Under the pieces are notes generated by a model. That model was not told the DNA's origin and ran no database searches. It worked only from the letters and a program-made list of their open reading frames with translations. This document shows positions 1 through 5,523 of a stretch of 7,197 nt of DNA, in pieces. This DNA is from Chloroflexota bacterium. GTDB lineage: Bacteria; Chloroflexota; Dehalococcoidia; Lucifugimonadales; Lucifugimonadaceae. Each line of letters opens with the position of its first letter. Within the stretch, counting starts at the first letter, position 1. The position numbers were made by a program, and so were the translations under genes. The stretch is taken from NCBI GenBank assembly GCA_009837685.1, contig VXTA01000258.1, positions 1 through 7,197 of the forward strand, written 5' to 3'.

Positions 1-132
1 CTGCTTCTCCTACTTGCTTGTAATCGAGACGAGAATCTTTCTCAACCGATTAGAGACGGTAACTAGCGAAGATTATCTAACGTTAACCTGCGATACACCA
101 AATCAATTAGCAAATCAGGTGCGTCAAACCAG
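1..132. other. Non-coding stretch downstream of the VOC gene
   Basis: No credible gene is seen here. The region lies beyond the stop codon of the minus-strand VOC gene and runs to the window edge. It holds an imperfect nested inverted repeat at 21-52: outer arms TAATCG/CGATTA, and an inner GAGAA-TCT-TTCTC hairpin at 31-43. It also holds a short palindrome TAACGTTA at 78-85. Neither is followed by a T-run on either strand, so a classical intrinsic terminator for the operon is not shown. The nested hairpin could still be a weak transcript end. Confidence 0.4.
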
Positions 133-924
133 CTACTCTGCTGCCTGCCACAAGCTGAACCGAACTCCTTGCGGATCGTCCATTACGGCGAACGCCCCGG
201 GAGGCACGTCCATGCCACAGAAAACCAACTCGGCGCCGAGCGATTGTGCCTTGGTCACTGAAGCGTGAATGTCTTCAACCATGAAATATGTCGCCCAACT
301 TGCGGGCGACGAATCATCCGGCAACTGAACGAATGCGCAATGCTCCTGGTCTGCGCCCAAATCGAGCATCGTCAAACTGAACTCCTCGCCAGATCCATCG
401 TCCATGGGTATCTTGAATTCTTCGAACCCGGCACCGAAAACCGTGGTGTAAAACTCTTTCGAAGCCTCCAAGTCGTGCGAGTGATACTCGATCCAGCACA
501 CCGAACCCGGCTCGGCAAACACGTCGGCGCCATATCCTTTGAGACTTTGCCATATACCGAACACCGCACCCTCCGGGGTCGCAACGGTTGCAGTTACGCC
601 CCAACCGTCGGCATTGTGAGGCTCGGTGAGCACGCTGCCACCATTCGCCTTTATCCGCTCAGCGGTCTCTTCGGCATCCTCGACATAGACGCTGTTGACC
701 CACACTCCCATAATTCCATGAACGTCATCGTTCTCAGACATACCGGCGATGTTGGCATCGTCCTTAATCGCCATGTGGTAGGTATTGCCGCCCGACATCG
801 GCACATCCGCCCAATCCCAGCCGAATAGACCGGAATAGAAATCTTTAGCGCCAGCTGGATCAGGAGTGGACAGATTGAACCAGATCGGGTTGCCTTGCAG
901 TTGGGGCATTCTTGGTTGAGTCAT
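133..924 (-). CDS. Two-domain VOC family (glyoxalase/bleomycin-resistance fold) protein
   Basis: A 263-residue cytosolic protein made of two vicinal-oxygen-chelate domains, about residues 12-126 and 140-260. Each has the usual helix motif near its start (FYSGLFGW at 29-36, FYTTVFGA at 158-165) and the closing pattern 'P.G..F..WQ' (TPEGAVFGIWQ and DPQGVRFSLWQ). The length and double-domain layout match the family of actinobacterial 27-30 kDa antigen-type proteins (Rv0577-like), some members of which have been linked to glyoxalase-like activity. Aligning on the FY helix puts tryptophans (W15, W144) where many VOC enzymes carry the first-strand metal ligand, so metal-dependent catalysis is not evident. 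The start is supported by GGAGG nine bases upstream. It is the last gene of the DinB run, 27 bases after the fourth DinB stop, so co-transcription is likely. The substrate is unknown. Confidence 0.9.
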   Translation of the reverse strand: MTQPRMPQLQGNPIWFNLSTPDPAGAKDFYSGLFGWDWADVPMSGGNTYHMAIKDDANIAGMSENDDVHGIMGVWVNSVYVEDAEETAERIKANGGSVLTEPHNADGWGVTATVATPEGAVFGIWQSLKGYGADVFAEPGSVCWIEYHSHDLEASKEFYTTVFGAGFEEFKIPMDDGSGEEFSLTMLDLGADQEHCAFVQLPDDSSPASWATYFMVEDIHASVTKAQSLGAELVFCGMDVPPGAFAVMDDPQGVRFSLWQAAE

Positions 925-933
925 GTCAATGAT

Positions 934-938
934 CCTCC
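934..938 (-). promoter_or_regulatory. Shine-Dalgarno of the VOC gene
   Basis: GGAGG on the minus strand, nine bases before the ATG at 924. It supports this start over the second in-frame Met (residue 6). It also gives the last gene of the operon independent ribosome entry. Confidence 0.75.
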
Positions 939-951
939 CTACGAAGAAATC

Positions 952-1470
952 TCACTTGTTAATCCCGCGCGTCATTCCCCGAATATAGTCGATCTGCCCC
1001 AGGTGCTCCGCTACTTCCGCCAACAGGTGACCTAAAACGGGAGCAACCGTTATGGGTTCGCAATCCATCTCTCCAACGACGTTGCCCAGATCCTCTTCTT
1101 CGATGCCATCCGCGAAATACTGCTTTGTCCGCTCTCGGACCGCCTCGTAGTACCGCATCACCAGTGCTACATCCAGTTTCGGCATCGCACGTATCTGATC
1201 GAGCGTTTGCGCATACCCGGTACCCTCTACGTATACGCCGATGCGTTCCCGCCATCCCTGACTGATCCAGACGTCCTCTATCTGAGAGAGTCGGGTGTTG
1301 ATCCAGTAGTCCTCGGTACGAGCCATATGCCAAACGATCCAATCGATCGAATTCGACTCCAGCGTCGGCCGCCAATGAAGCTCATACTCGTCGAGACCGT
1401 CTAGGGTATGCTTCAGATCCCCAAAGACTTCGTCGAGACCCGCATCGACTATTTGCAGAAACGGTTTCAC
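952..1470 (-). CDS. DinB-fold (DinB_2/DUF664-like) protein, fourth of four tandem paralogues
   Basis: A 172-residue all-helical DinB-superfamily protein. Candidate metal ligands are H48 (in WHMARTED), E152 and H156 (in the C-terminal AEHLGQIDYIRG motif), with H148 one helical turn earlier. The family includes metal-dependent, low-molecular-weight-thiol-linked transferases and isomerases (mycothiol maleylpyruvate isomerase, bacillithiol transferase); the reaction of this one is unknown. The start is GTG, chosen because MKPFLQ aligns with the N-termini of the second and third paralogues. No Shine-Dalgarno lies close by: the nearest purine run (AGGGG, in the preceding gene's last codons) is 23 bases away. 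Expression therefore probably relies on coupling to the preceding DinB gene, which ends 10 bases upstream. By hand count about 96 of 172 residues match the preceding paralogue (1481-1999). Confidence 0.92.
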   Translation of the reverse strand: MKPFLQIVDAGLDEVFGDLKHTLDGLDEYELHWRPTLESNSIDWIVWHMARTEDYWINTRLSQIEDVWISQGWRERIGVYVEGTGYAQTLDQIRAMPKLDVALVMRYYEAVRERTKQYFADGIEEEDLGNVVGEMDCEPITVAPVLGHLLAEVAEHLGQIDYIRGMTRGINK

Positions 1471-1480
1471 AACGTCAAAT

Positions 1481-1999
1481 CTATTTGTCCAAACCCCTCA
1501 TCATTCCGCGCAGGTACTCGATCTGCCCTAGATGTTCCGCCTCCTCGCAGAGCAGGTGCCCTAGCACCCACGCGTAGTTAACCGGATCGTAGCGAGGATG
1601 AGTAAGCTCGATCGACAGATCCGACTCCTGCATTTCGTTTTCGAAGTATTCGGTTGTGCCTTCGCGTACGGCTTGGTAGTAGTCCATGATCTTCGGGACA
1701 TCGAACGCCGGCATAGCCCGAATGTCCTCCGCGGTTTGACCGAATCCGTTGGTCGGCTCCTCTACGCCGCAACGCTCGGCCCATCTGTCACGATCCCAGA
1801 TCGACTCGGAATTGCGAAGGCGAACGTTGATCCAGTTATCCTCCACCCGCGCCATGTGCCACACCATCCAGTCGATGGTGTTCGACTCCAATGCGGGCCG
1901 CCAGTGCAGTTCGTCCTCGGAGAGGCCGTCCAACGCTCTTTTCAACTTGTCGAACGCCTCGTTCAGACCAGAATCTATCGCTACCAAGAAGGGTTTCAT
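1481..1999 (-). CDS. DinB-fold (DinB_2/DUF664-like) protein, third of four tandem paralogues
   Basis: A 172-residue DinB-superfamily protein with the same architecture as its neighbours: MKPFLVAIDSG start, LDGLSEDELHWRP block at 23-35, IDWMVWHMARVED with H48, and C-terminal GHLLCEEAEHLGQIEYLRG with H148, E152 and H156. The ATG overlaps the preceding paralogue's TAA by one base (TAATG). AGAGGA, lying in that gene's final codons, sits 11 bases upstream, so translation is probably coupled. It is closest to the preceding paralogue (about 107 of 172 identical by hand count). The central part (about 65-140) is much less conserved than the ends. The likely role is a metal-dependent small-molecule enzyme; substrate and thiol partner are unknown. 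Confidence 0.93.
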   Translation of the reverse strand: MKPFLVAIDSGLNEAFDKLKRALDGLSEDELHWRPALESNTIDWMVWHMARVEDNWINVRLRNSESIWDRDRWAERCGVEEPTNGFGQTAEDIRAMPAFDVPKIMDYYQAVREGTTEYFENEMQESDLSIELTHPRYDPVNYAWVLGHLLCEEAEHLGQIEYLRGMMRGLDK

Positions 2000-2517
2000 T
2001 ATTTGTTAAGTCCTCTCATCATGCCTCGGAGATATTCGATCTGTCCGAGGTGTTCTGCTTCTTCGCACAGCAGGCGACCTAAGATTTGAGCGCCGGTCCA
2101 ACCACGAAAGTTCGTATGCTCGATGGCTCTAGCAAGGTCATCTTCGCGCATGGTGTTCTCAAAGTAGTCCGAGGTATTGTCTCGAACCGATCGGTAGTAC
2201 TCCATCACTTTTGGCACATCGATCTGCCCCATCGCTCGAATATCTTCCATCGTCATCCCGGCACCAGCACCGGCGTAGGGCATGGCTAGACGTTCTCCCC
2301 ATCCGTCGCGTTCCCAGATTGGATCGTGATTTTGAAGTACAACATTGACCAAGTTGTCTTCGACCCGCGCCATGTGCCAGACCATCCAATCGATGGAGTT
2401 GGCGTGCAAAGTTGGCTGCCACCGCAACTCGTCGTCTGACAAGCCGTCCAAAGCCCGATTAAGCTTGTAGAAACACTCATTGATACCGCTGTCAATGGCT
2501 TGCAGAAAAGGTCGCAT
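1999..2517 (-). CDS. DinB-fold (DinB_2/DUF664-like) protein, second of four tandem paralogues
   Basis: DinB-superfamily protein. The frame is open from an ATG at 2538, but the start is placed at the ATG at 2517. That start has AGGA seven bases upstream, gives MRPFLQAIDSG in register with the neighbours, and yields exactly 172 residues like the other three. It also leaves a 13-base gap to the preceding stop. H48 (WHMARVED) and E152/H156 (CEEAEHLGQIEYLRG) are kept. Two otherwise shared positions differ: residue 148 is Arg (CGC) where the other three have His, and residue 56 is Leu where the others have Trp. The catalytic centre may therefore be altered, although the outer ligands remain. It is followed directly by the third paralogue through a TAATG junction. 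Confidence 0.92.
   Translation of the reverse strand: MRPFLQAIDSGINECFYKLNRALDGLSDDELRWQPTLHANSIDWMVWHMARVEDNLVNVVLQNHDPIWERDGWGERLAMPYAGAGAGMTMEDIRAMGQIDVPKVMEYYRSVRDNTSDYFENTMREDDLARAIEHTNFRGWTGAQILGRLLCEEAEHLGQIEYLRGMMRGLNK
2011..2016 (-). promoter_or_regulatory. Internal Shine-Dalgarno for the third DinB gene
   Basis: AGAGGA on the minus strand, inside the codons for the conserved C-terminal 'MRGL' of the second DinB protein and 11 bases before the ATG at 1999. Spacing is a little long, but together with the TAATG overlap it suggests translational coupling. Confidence 0.45.
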
Positions 2518-2524
2518 GGCTAGT

Positions 2525-2528
2525 TCCT
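2525..2528 (-). promoter_or_regulatory. Shine-Dalgarno deciding the start of the second DinB gene
   Basis: AGGA seven bases upstream of the ATG at 2517. It favours this start over the upstream ATG at 2538, which would add seven residues absent from the other paralogues and overlap the preceding gene. Confidence 0.6.
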
Positions 2529-2530
2529 GA

Positions 2531-3049
2531 CTACCCATCCAACCCGCGCATCATTCCGCGCAGGTAGGCGATCTGCCCTAGGTGCTGAGCTTCTTCGACC
2601 AGAATGTGGCCCCATACCCACGCGCCGCTGACTGCGACCTTTCGCCGAGGGTGGTAAAAGGTCTTGTCGAGGTCTTCCGCGGGCATAGCGTCCAGATGCG
2701 CCAGTGAGACTTCGCGGGCTTGTCGGTAGTAGTCCATCATCTCGTTGATGTCGGTCTTGGGCATCGCCCGCATCTTCTCGGCGGTGTCTTCCCTCCCGTA
2801 GTCGTCAGGGTCCATGCCGAAGCGTTTGTACCAGTCGTCTTTCACCCAGATGTCGTCATCTTGCCGGAGAACTAGGTTGACCCAGCGATCTTCGACGCGC
2901 GCCATGTGCCATACGATCCACTCGATGAAGTTGGCGTGGAGAGCGGGCTGGTATCGCAACTCATCCTCGGTCAGGCCGTCAAGGGCCTTTTCGAGACCTT
3001 CCATGTATTCGACCAATCCGCTGCGGACTGCGTCCTTGAAGTCTGGCAT
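2531..3049 (-). CDS. DinB-fold (DinB_2/DUF664-like) protein, first of four tandem paralogues
   Basis: A 172-residue DinB-superfamily protein and the promoter-proximal member of the array. It has H48 in IVWHMARVEDRWVN, H148 in WVWGHILVEE, and E152 and H156 in EEAQHLGQIAYLRGMMRG. Its N-terminus (MPDFKDAVRSG) departs from the M(K/R)PFL start of the other three, and overall it is the most divergent that I counted (about 84 of 172 identical to the 1481-1999 protein). The start has a textbook AGGAG seven bases upstream. It is the only array member with a real 5' intergenic region (76 bases to the mannonate dehydratase gene), containing a repeat hairpin and a promoter-like pair. It probably leads the operon. 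The reaction is unknown; a metal-dependent transferase or isomerase role is inferred from the family. Confidence 0.93.
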   Translation of the reverse strand: MPDFKDAVRSGLVEYMEGLEKALDGLTEDELRYQPALHANFIEWIVWHMARVEDRWVNLVLRQDDDIWVKDDWYKRFGMDPDDYGREDTAEKMRAMPKTDINEMMDYYRQAREVSLAHLDAMPAEDLDKTFYHPRRKVAVSGAWVWGHILVEEAQHLGQIAYLRGMMRGLDG

Positions 3050-3056
3050 CGTTTAT

Positions 3057-3061
3057 CTCCT
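3057..3061 (-). promoter_or_regulatory. Strong Shine-Dalgarno of the first DinB gene
   Basis: AGGAG on the minus strand with a seven-base spacer to the ATG at 3049. It is among the best ribosome binding sites in the window and fits a lead gene of a transcript. Confidence 0.8.
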
Positions 3062-3081
3062 AATCCACCCAACTCCTCTGG

Positions 3082-3101
3082 ATTCCGGCTTTCGCCGGAA
3101 T
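3082..3101. repeat. ATTCCGGC-TTTC-GCCGGAAT palindromic repeat (REP-like hairpin)
   Basis: A perfect 8-base inverted repeat, ATTCCGGC/GCCGGAAT, around a TTTC loop, with TGG before it and GACGGG after. Elements of the form 'GGATTCCGG...CCGGAATGACG' are a commonly seen dispersed intergenic repeat in several bacterial phyla. It lies between the mannonate dehydratase stop and the first DinB gene. No T-run follows on either strand, so it is more likely a repeat or mRNA-stabilising hairpin than a standard intrinsic terminator. Confidence 0.75.
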
Positions 3102-3107
3102 GACGGG

Positions 3108-3136
3108 ATTATGGTGGTCTTGGTCTCAAGTGGCAG
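3108..3136 (-). promoter_or_regulatory. Candidate promoter of the DinB-VOC operon
   Basis: On the minus strand CTGCCA (3131-3136), a 17-base spacer and CATAAT (3108-3113) resemble a sigma70 -35/-10 pair, matching at four and five of six positions. The -35 lies inside the end of the mannonate dehydratase gene. Transcription would start near 3101, so the repeat hairpin at 3082-3101 would form the 5' end of the message. Sequence match only. Confidence 0.3.
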
Positions 3137-4100
3137 ACTGCTTGGTGACTGCTTCGATCATCGCTTGGATGTAGCCGTTGGCGAACGCCCTGCCGCGGTG
3201 GCCCCACGGTGTGTCCTCGAATGTCTGCGGCACGTGGTCGTCGATGAAGAACGAGTCGAACCCTACCTCGTGATAGATTTTCATCGCCTTGTACATGTCG
3301 ACGTGGCCGGTGTTGATGAACTCTTCGCGGAACTTGGGCACTGTGCCTGAGACGTTGCGGAAGTGGACGTAGAGGATCTTTTTGCGTTCGCCGAAGTAGC
3401 GGATCATGTCGTAGATGCCACCATCCGCCGCATCCTCCATCTCTGAAAAGGTGCCTTGACAGAATTCGATGCCGTTGCTCGGCGAGTCAACGATCTCGAC
3501 CAGTCGTTTGTACGAATCGAATGACCTGAACAGCATCGGTATGCCGCCCAGCTTCTCTACCGGCGGATCGCACGGGTGGATACCGCAACGGACACCGGCT
3601 TCTTCTGCAACTGGGGTGATGATGCGTATCCACTCCTCCAACCGCTCCCACATCTCCTCCTCAGTGTGCTCCCGACCATGCGTATTCGGCATCTTCTGCG
3701 CTTCATCGTTGTCAAAGGCCGTCGCTAATGCGCCGCCGCGGATTATCGCTGGCTGCGATCTCCAGACGTGCGAAGGCATCCAGTGATACCCGAATATCGG
3801 TATACCAGCGGCCCCGATATTCCGAATCGTCTCGACCATGTTTTCGATCTGTCGTTCTCTGTTCGGGCCGCCCACAATGATCTCTTGGTAAAAAGTGAGT
3901 GGTACGTTTTCAATCGCCATCAAACGTAAACCCTCGTTCTCCACCTGAATCCGCATCTTTACCAGATCACTCACGGCCCACTTGCCGCCAGCATCAGGGA
4001 TTTGAGGTTGGGCGAGCAACACGTCCTTTACCCCATATTGCGCGGCAAACCTCAGGAACTCGGGGGTCGGCGTATTGAACTGTCCAAATCCTGGTCGCAT
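3126..4100 (-). CDS. Mannonate dehydratase-like (UxuA family) TIM-barrel enzyme
   Basis: A 324-residue cytosolic protein of the UxuA family, which dehydrates D-mannonate to 2-keto-3-deoxygluconate in hexuronate breakdown. The four metal ligands known for the family can be placed: H175 (GIHPCDPP), C214 (EFCQGTF), H246 (VHFRNV) and D288 (DDHVP). The downstream FREEFINTGHVDMYKAM segment also matches the family. It is shorter than E. coli UxuA (about 394 residues), and the usual HPDDPP motif reads HPCDPP, so C177 replaces the first Asp. AAAGG lies ten bases before the ATG. No uronate isomerase, fructuronate reductase or KDG kinase gene is next to it, so the true substrate may be another sugar acid. 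It shares direction with the DinB operon but is separated from it by a repeat and possible promoter. Confidence 0.88.
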   Translation of the reverse strand: MRPGFGQFNTPTPEFLRFAAQYGVKDVLLAQPQIPDAGGKWAVSDLVKMRIQVENEGLRLMAIENVPLTFYQEIIVGGPNRERQIENMVETIRNIGAAGIPIFGYHWMPSHVWRSQPAIIRGGALATAFDNDEAQKMPNTHGREHTEEEMWERLEEWIRIITPVAEEAGVRCGIHPCDPPVEKLGGIPMLFRSFDSYKRLVEIVDSPSNGIEFCQGTFSEMEDAADGGIYDMIRYFGERKKILYVHFRNVSGTVPKFREEFINTGHVDMYKAMKIYHEVGFDSFFIDDHVPQTFEDTPWGHRGRAFANGYIQAMIEAVTKQSAT

Positions 4101-4110
4101 TTTCGCAGTG

Positions 4111-4115
4111 CCTTT
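4111..4115 (-). promoter_or_regulatory. Shine-Dalgarno of the mannonate dehydratase-like gene
   Basis: AAAGG on the minus strand, ten bases before the ATG at 4100. The spacing is somewhat long but acceptable, and it supports the chosen start. I found no convincing -35/-10 pair in the remaining 4116-4205 interval. Confidence 0.45.
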
Positions 4116-4205
4116 CGAAACTATCCGGTTTCCAGTGAGTTACAGGTTATCCATCAGTTGTACGGCTTACATTGTTGTCAGTAATGCGGACGATCATGTT
4201 AGTGG

Positions 4206-4835
4206 TTAGGTTCGTCGGACCCATCTTAAATTCCACCAAGTTATAATCGGGCTGATAACCACTTTAGGGGCAATCCAAACAATCCATACCGGCTCGACGT
4301 AATCGAAGTTGACGACCATCACCGCCGTGATCGTTGCTATAGTGCCGGCGAGCATGTTTGTCAGGTGCCGTTGTATTCGCTGGGGCGCCGAAGCAGCCCA
4401 ACCGCGGTGATACAACCAATCCAACACACTGAGAGCGATCGCAATCGTCCCAAACACCGCGAGAGCGATCCATATCGAATCGCCTGATGTTCCAACCACG
4501 ACACCGTATACCCACATTGTCAACCCCGTGACCGCCATGATGCTTACCGCTACCCAGTCGACCAACTGTGGTTTCCGGCCTCGGTTGCGGGCGAAGCGCC
4601 AACCCGCAAACACCAAGTAGAAACTGAAGAAGGCGATAATCAGCAAGAAAATGTCGTCACCAAGAATGGCGAGTGGCAATGCCGTAACGAAAACGATGGT
4701 CATCGCCAGCGCGTACACACGTCCTGCCCTCACATGGTGCGTGCCGCCTTTCTTAGTTACGACCGGGATTACAGCCGCGAGCAACGCAGTGGAGCCGGCG
4801 AGGATGTGAATGTAGAGCAAAGCTGTTTCAAACAT
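4206..4835 (-). CDS. DUF2306-like seven-helix integral membrane protein
   Basis: A 209-residue, strongly hydrophobic protein with about seven predicted membrane segments: roughly residues 5-27, 40-59, 62-80, 92-113, 119-139, 157-175 and 182-202. The N-terminal pattern, H10 in 'IHILAG' followed by 'KKGGTHH..AGRVYALAM', resembles DUF2306-type membrane proteins, whose biochemical function is not established. A basic loop (RFARNRGRKPQ, about 79-89) and RGW..SAPQRIQRH (about 144-157) probably face the cytoplasm. GGAG lies seven bases before the ATG, giving a well-supported start. It is divergent from the flavodoxin gene and 105 bases from the downstream mannonate dehydratase gene, so shared transcription with the latter is possible but not shown. 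Confidence 0.75.
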   Translation of the reverse strand: MFETALLYIHILAGSTALLAAVIPVVTKKGGTHHVRAGRVYALAMTIVFVTALPLAILGDDIFLLIIAFFSFYLVFAGWRFARNRGRKPQLVDWVAVSIMAVTGLTMWVYGVVVGTSGDSIWIALAVFGTIAIALSVLDWLYHRGWAASAPQRIQRHLTNMLAGTIATITAVMVVNFDYVEPVWIVWIAPKVVISPIITWWNLRWVRRT

Positions 4836-4842
4836 TGGTCAT

Positions 4843-4846
4843 CTCC
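4843..4846 (-). promoter_or_regulatory. Shine-Dalgarno of the membrane protein gene
   Basis: GGAG on the minus strand with a seven-base spacer to the ATG at 4835. An out-of-frame ATG lies between the two. Confidence 0.65.
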
Positions 4847-4926
4847 AAGCCGACGCCGAAAAATCCTAACGCGACCTCATAGCACCGCGAACGCACCTTC
4901 GATGCGTCCGTAAAGCATATCCCGAT

Positions 4927-4954
4927 TTGCGACATCATCTTATCGCTGTACCCT
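4927..4954 (+). promoter_or_regulatory. Candidate promoter for a leaderless flavodoxin mRNA
   Basis: TTGCGA (4927-4932), a 16-base spacer and TACCCT (4949-4954) form a weak -35/-10-like pair. The -10 box ends eight bases before the ATG at 4963, so the transcript would begin at or next to the start codon. This fits the lack of a Shine-Dalgarno. The geometry matches the candidate before the DUF1802 gene. Confidence 0.35.
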
Positions 4955-4962
4955 TTTGGTTC

Positions 4963-5523
4963 ATGGCACGAATTCTAGTGGCGTACGGAACGAAGCACGG
5001 CTCCACCGCCGAGATCGCGACATGCATCGGCGAACGCCTCAGTGCAGCTGGCTTCGATACCGATGTTCTCCACGCCAACCTCGGCATCGAAGTGACAAAA
5101 TATGACGCGTTAGTCATCGGCTCACCGATGTACGCCGCGCGTTGGCTACCCGAACCTGCCCTGCTACTGATCACCAACAGAAAACGCATCACCAACATCC
5201 CAACCGCATTATTTAGCGTTGGCATGATTGACGTCAAACACCCTGGCAAGCTTCGAGAAGAGCACAACGCGTGGGTAGAGAAAGCGTTCAACCAAGGAAA
5301 CGTGCAACTCAACGTCGTCTCGACAGCCACGTTCAAAGGTGCATACTCGCGAAGAAATCTACCCTTCTACCTCCGCATCATCGACGCCATTCTGCGAGTC
5401 ACTCCCAACGGCGACTACCGAGAGTGGGACGAAGTTGAAAGCTGGGGCGACGAAGTCGCTTCGACATTAAGATCCGAGCTTGAAGCACCCGCTTCCGACG
5501 AACTTGATCAAACCTCATGCTGA
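4963..5523 (+). CDS. Flavodoxin-domain protein (Flavodoxin_5/HemG-like)
   Basis: A 186-residue single-domain flavodoxin-fold protein, expected to bind FMN and shuttle electrons in the cytosol. The first strand and FMN phosphate loop are clear (ILVAYGTKHGSTAEIA). They are followed by YDALVIGSPMYAARWLPE, matching the second FMN-contact loop of the HemG-like group, and a late GDYREWDEVESWGDEVAS segment typical of this family. Members include menaquinone-linked protoporphyrinogen oxidase, but no haem genes are nearby, so that role should not be assumed. The ATG at 4963 is preferred over an upstream in-frame TTG at 4927 because it puts the first beta strand right after MA, and the TTG lies in the candidate -35 box. 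The gene overlaps the TatD gene by seven bases. Confidence 0.85.
   Translation: MARILVAYGTKHGSTAEIATCIGERLSAAGFDTDVLHANLGIEVTKYDALVIGSPMYAARWLPEPALLLITNRKRITNIPTALFSVGMIDVKHPGKLREEHNAWVEKAFNQGNVQLNVVSTATFKGAYSRRNLPFYLRIIDAILRVTPNGDYREWDEVESWGDEVASTLRSELEAPASDELDQTSC

Noticed and set aside
21..52. Nested hairpin as a terminator of the DinB-VOC operon
   Set aside because: The stems are AT-rich and interrupted, and no T-run follows on the minus strand, so I record it only as a weak structure.
265..828. Long plus-strand open frame (187 codons) opposite the VOC gene
   Set aside because: It is antisense to a clear two-domain VOC protein, has no recognisable motif and no supporting start signal. 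It is best explained by codon bias of the real gene.
1598..2089. Plus-strand open frame (163 codons) opposite the DinB genes
   Set aside because: It spans the junction of two well-supported minus-strand DinB genes and shows no family features.
2518..2538. Upstream ATG start of the second DinB gene (seven extra residues)
   Set aside because: The internal ATG at 2517 has AGGA seven bases upstream and restores the 172-residue length shared by all four paralogues; the longer form would overlap the preceding gene.
952..3049. The four-fold repetition as a CRISPR-like or satellite repeat
   Set aside because: The period of about 520-530 bases corresponds to whole genes with diverged DNA. There are no short direct repeats with regular spacers.
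2814..3350. Plus-strand open frame (178 codons) across the first DinB gene, the repeat and the end of the mannonate dehydratase gene
   Set aside because: It crosses two convincing antisense genes and an intergenic hairpin. The translation looks random and Arg/Ser-rich.
4167..4186. Small inverted repeat TTAC-N10-GTAA upstream of the mannonate dehydratase gene as an operator
   Set aside because: The four-base arms are too short to distinguish from chance, and no regulator gene is nearby.
4927..4962. TTG start extending the flavodoxin protein by 12 residues
   Set aside because: The extra residues precede the first beta strand, have no ribosome binding site, and overlap a promoter-like -35 box.
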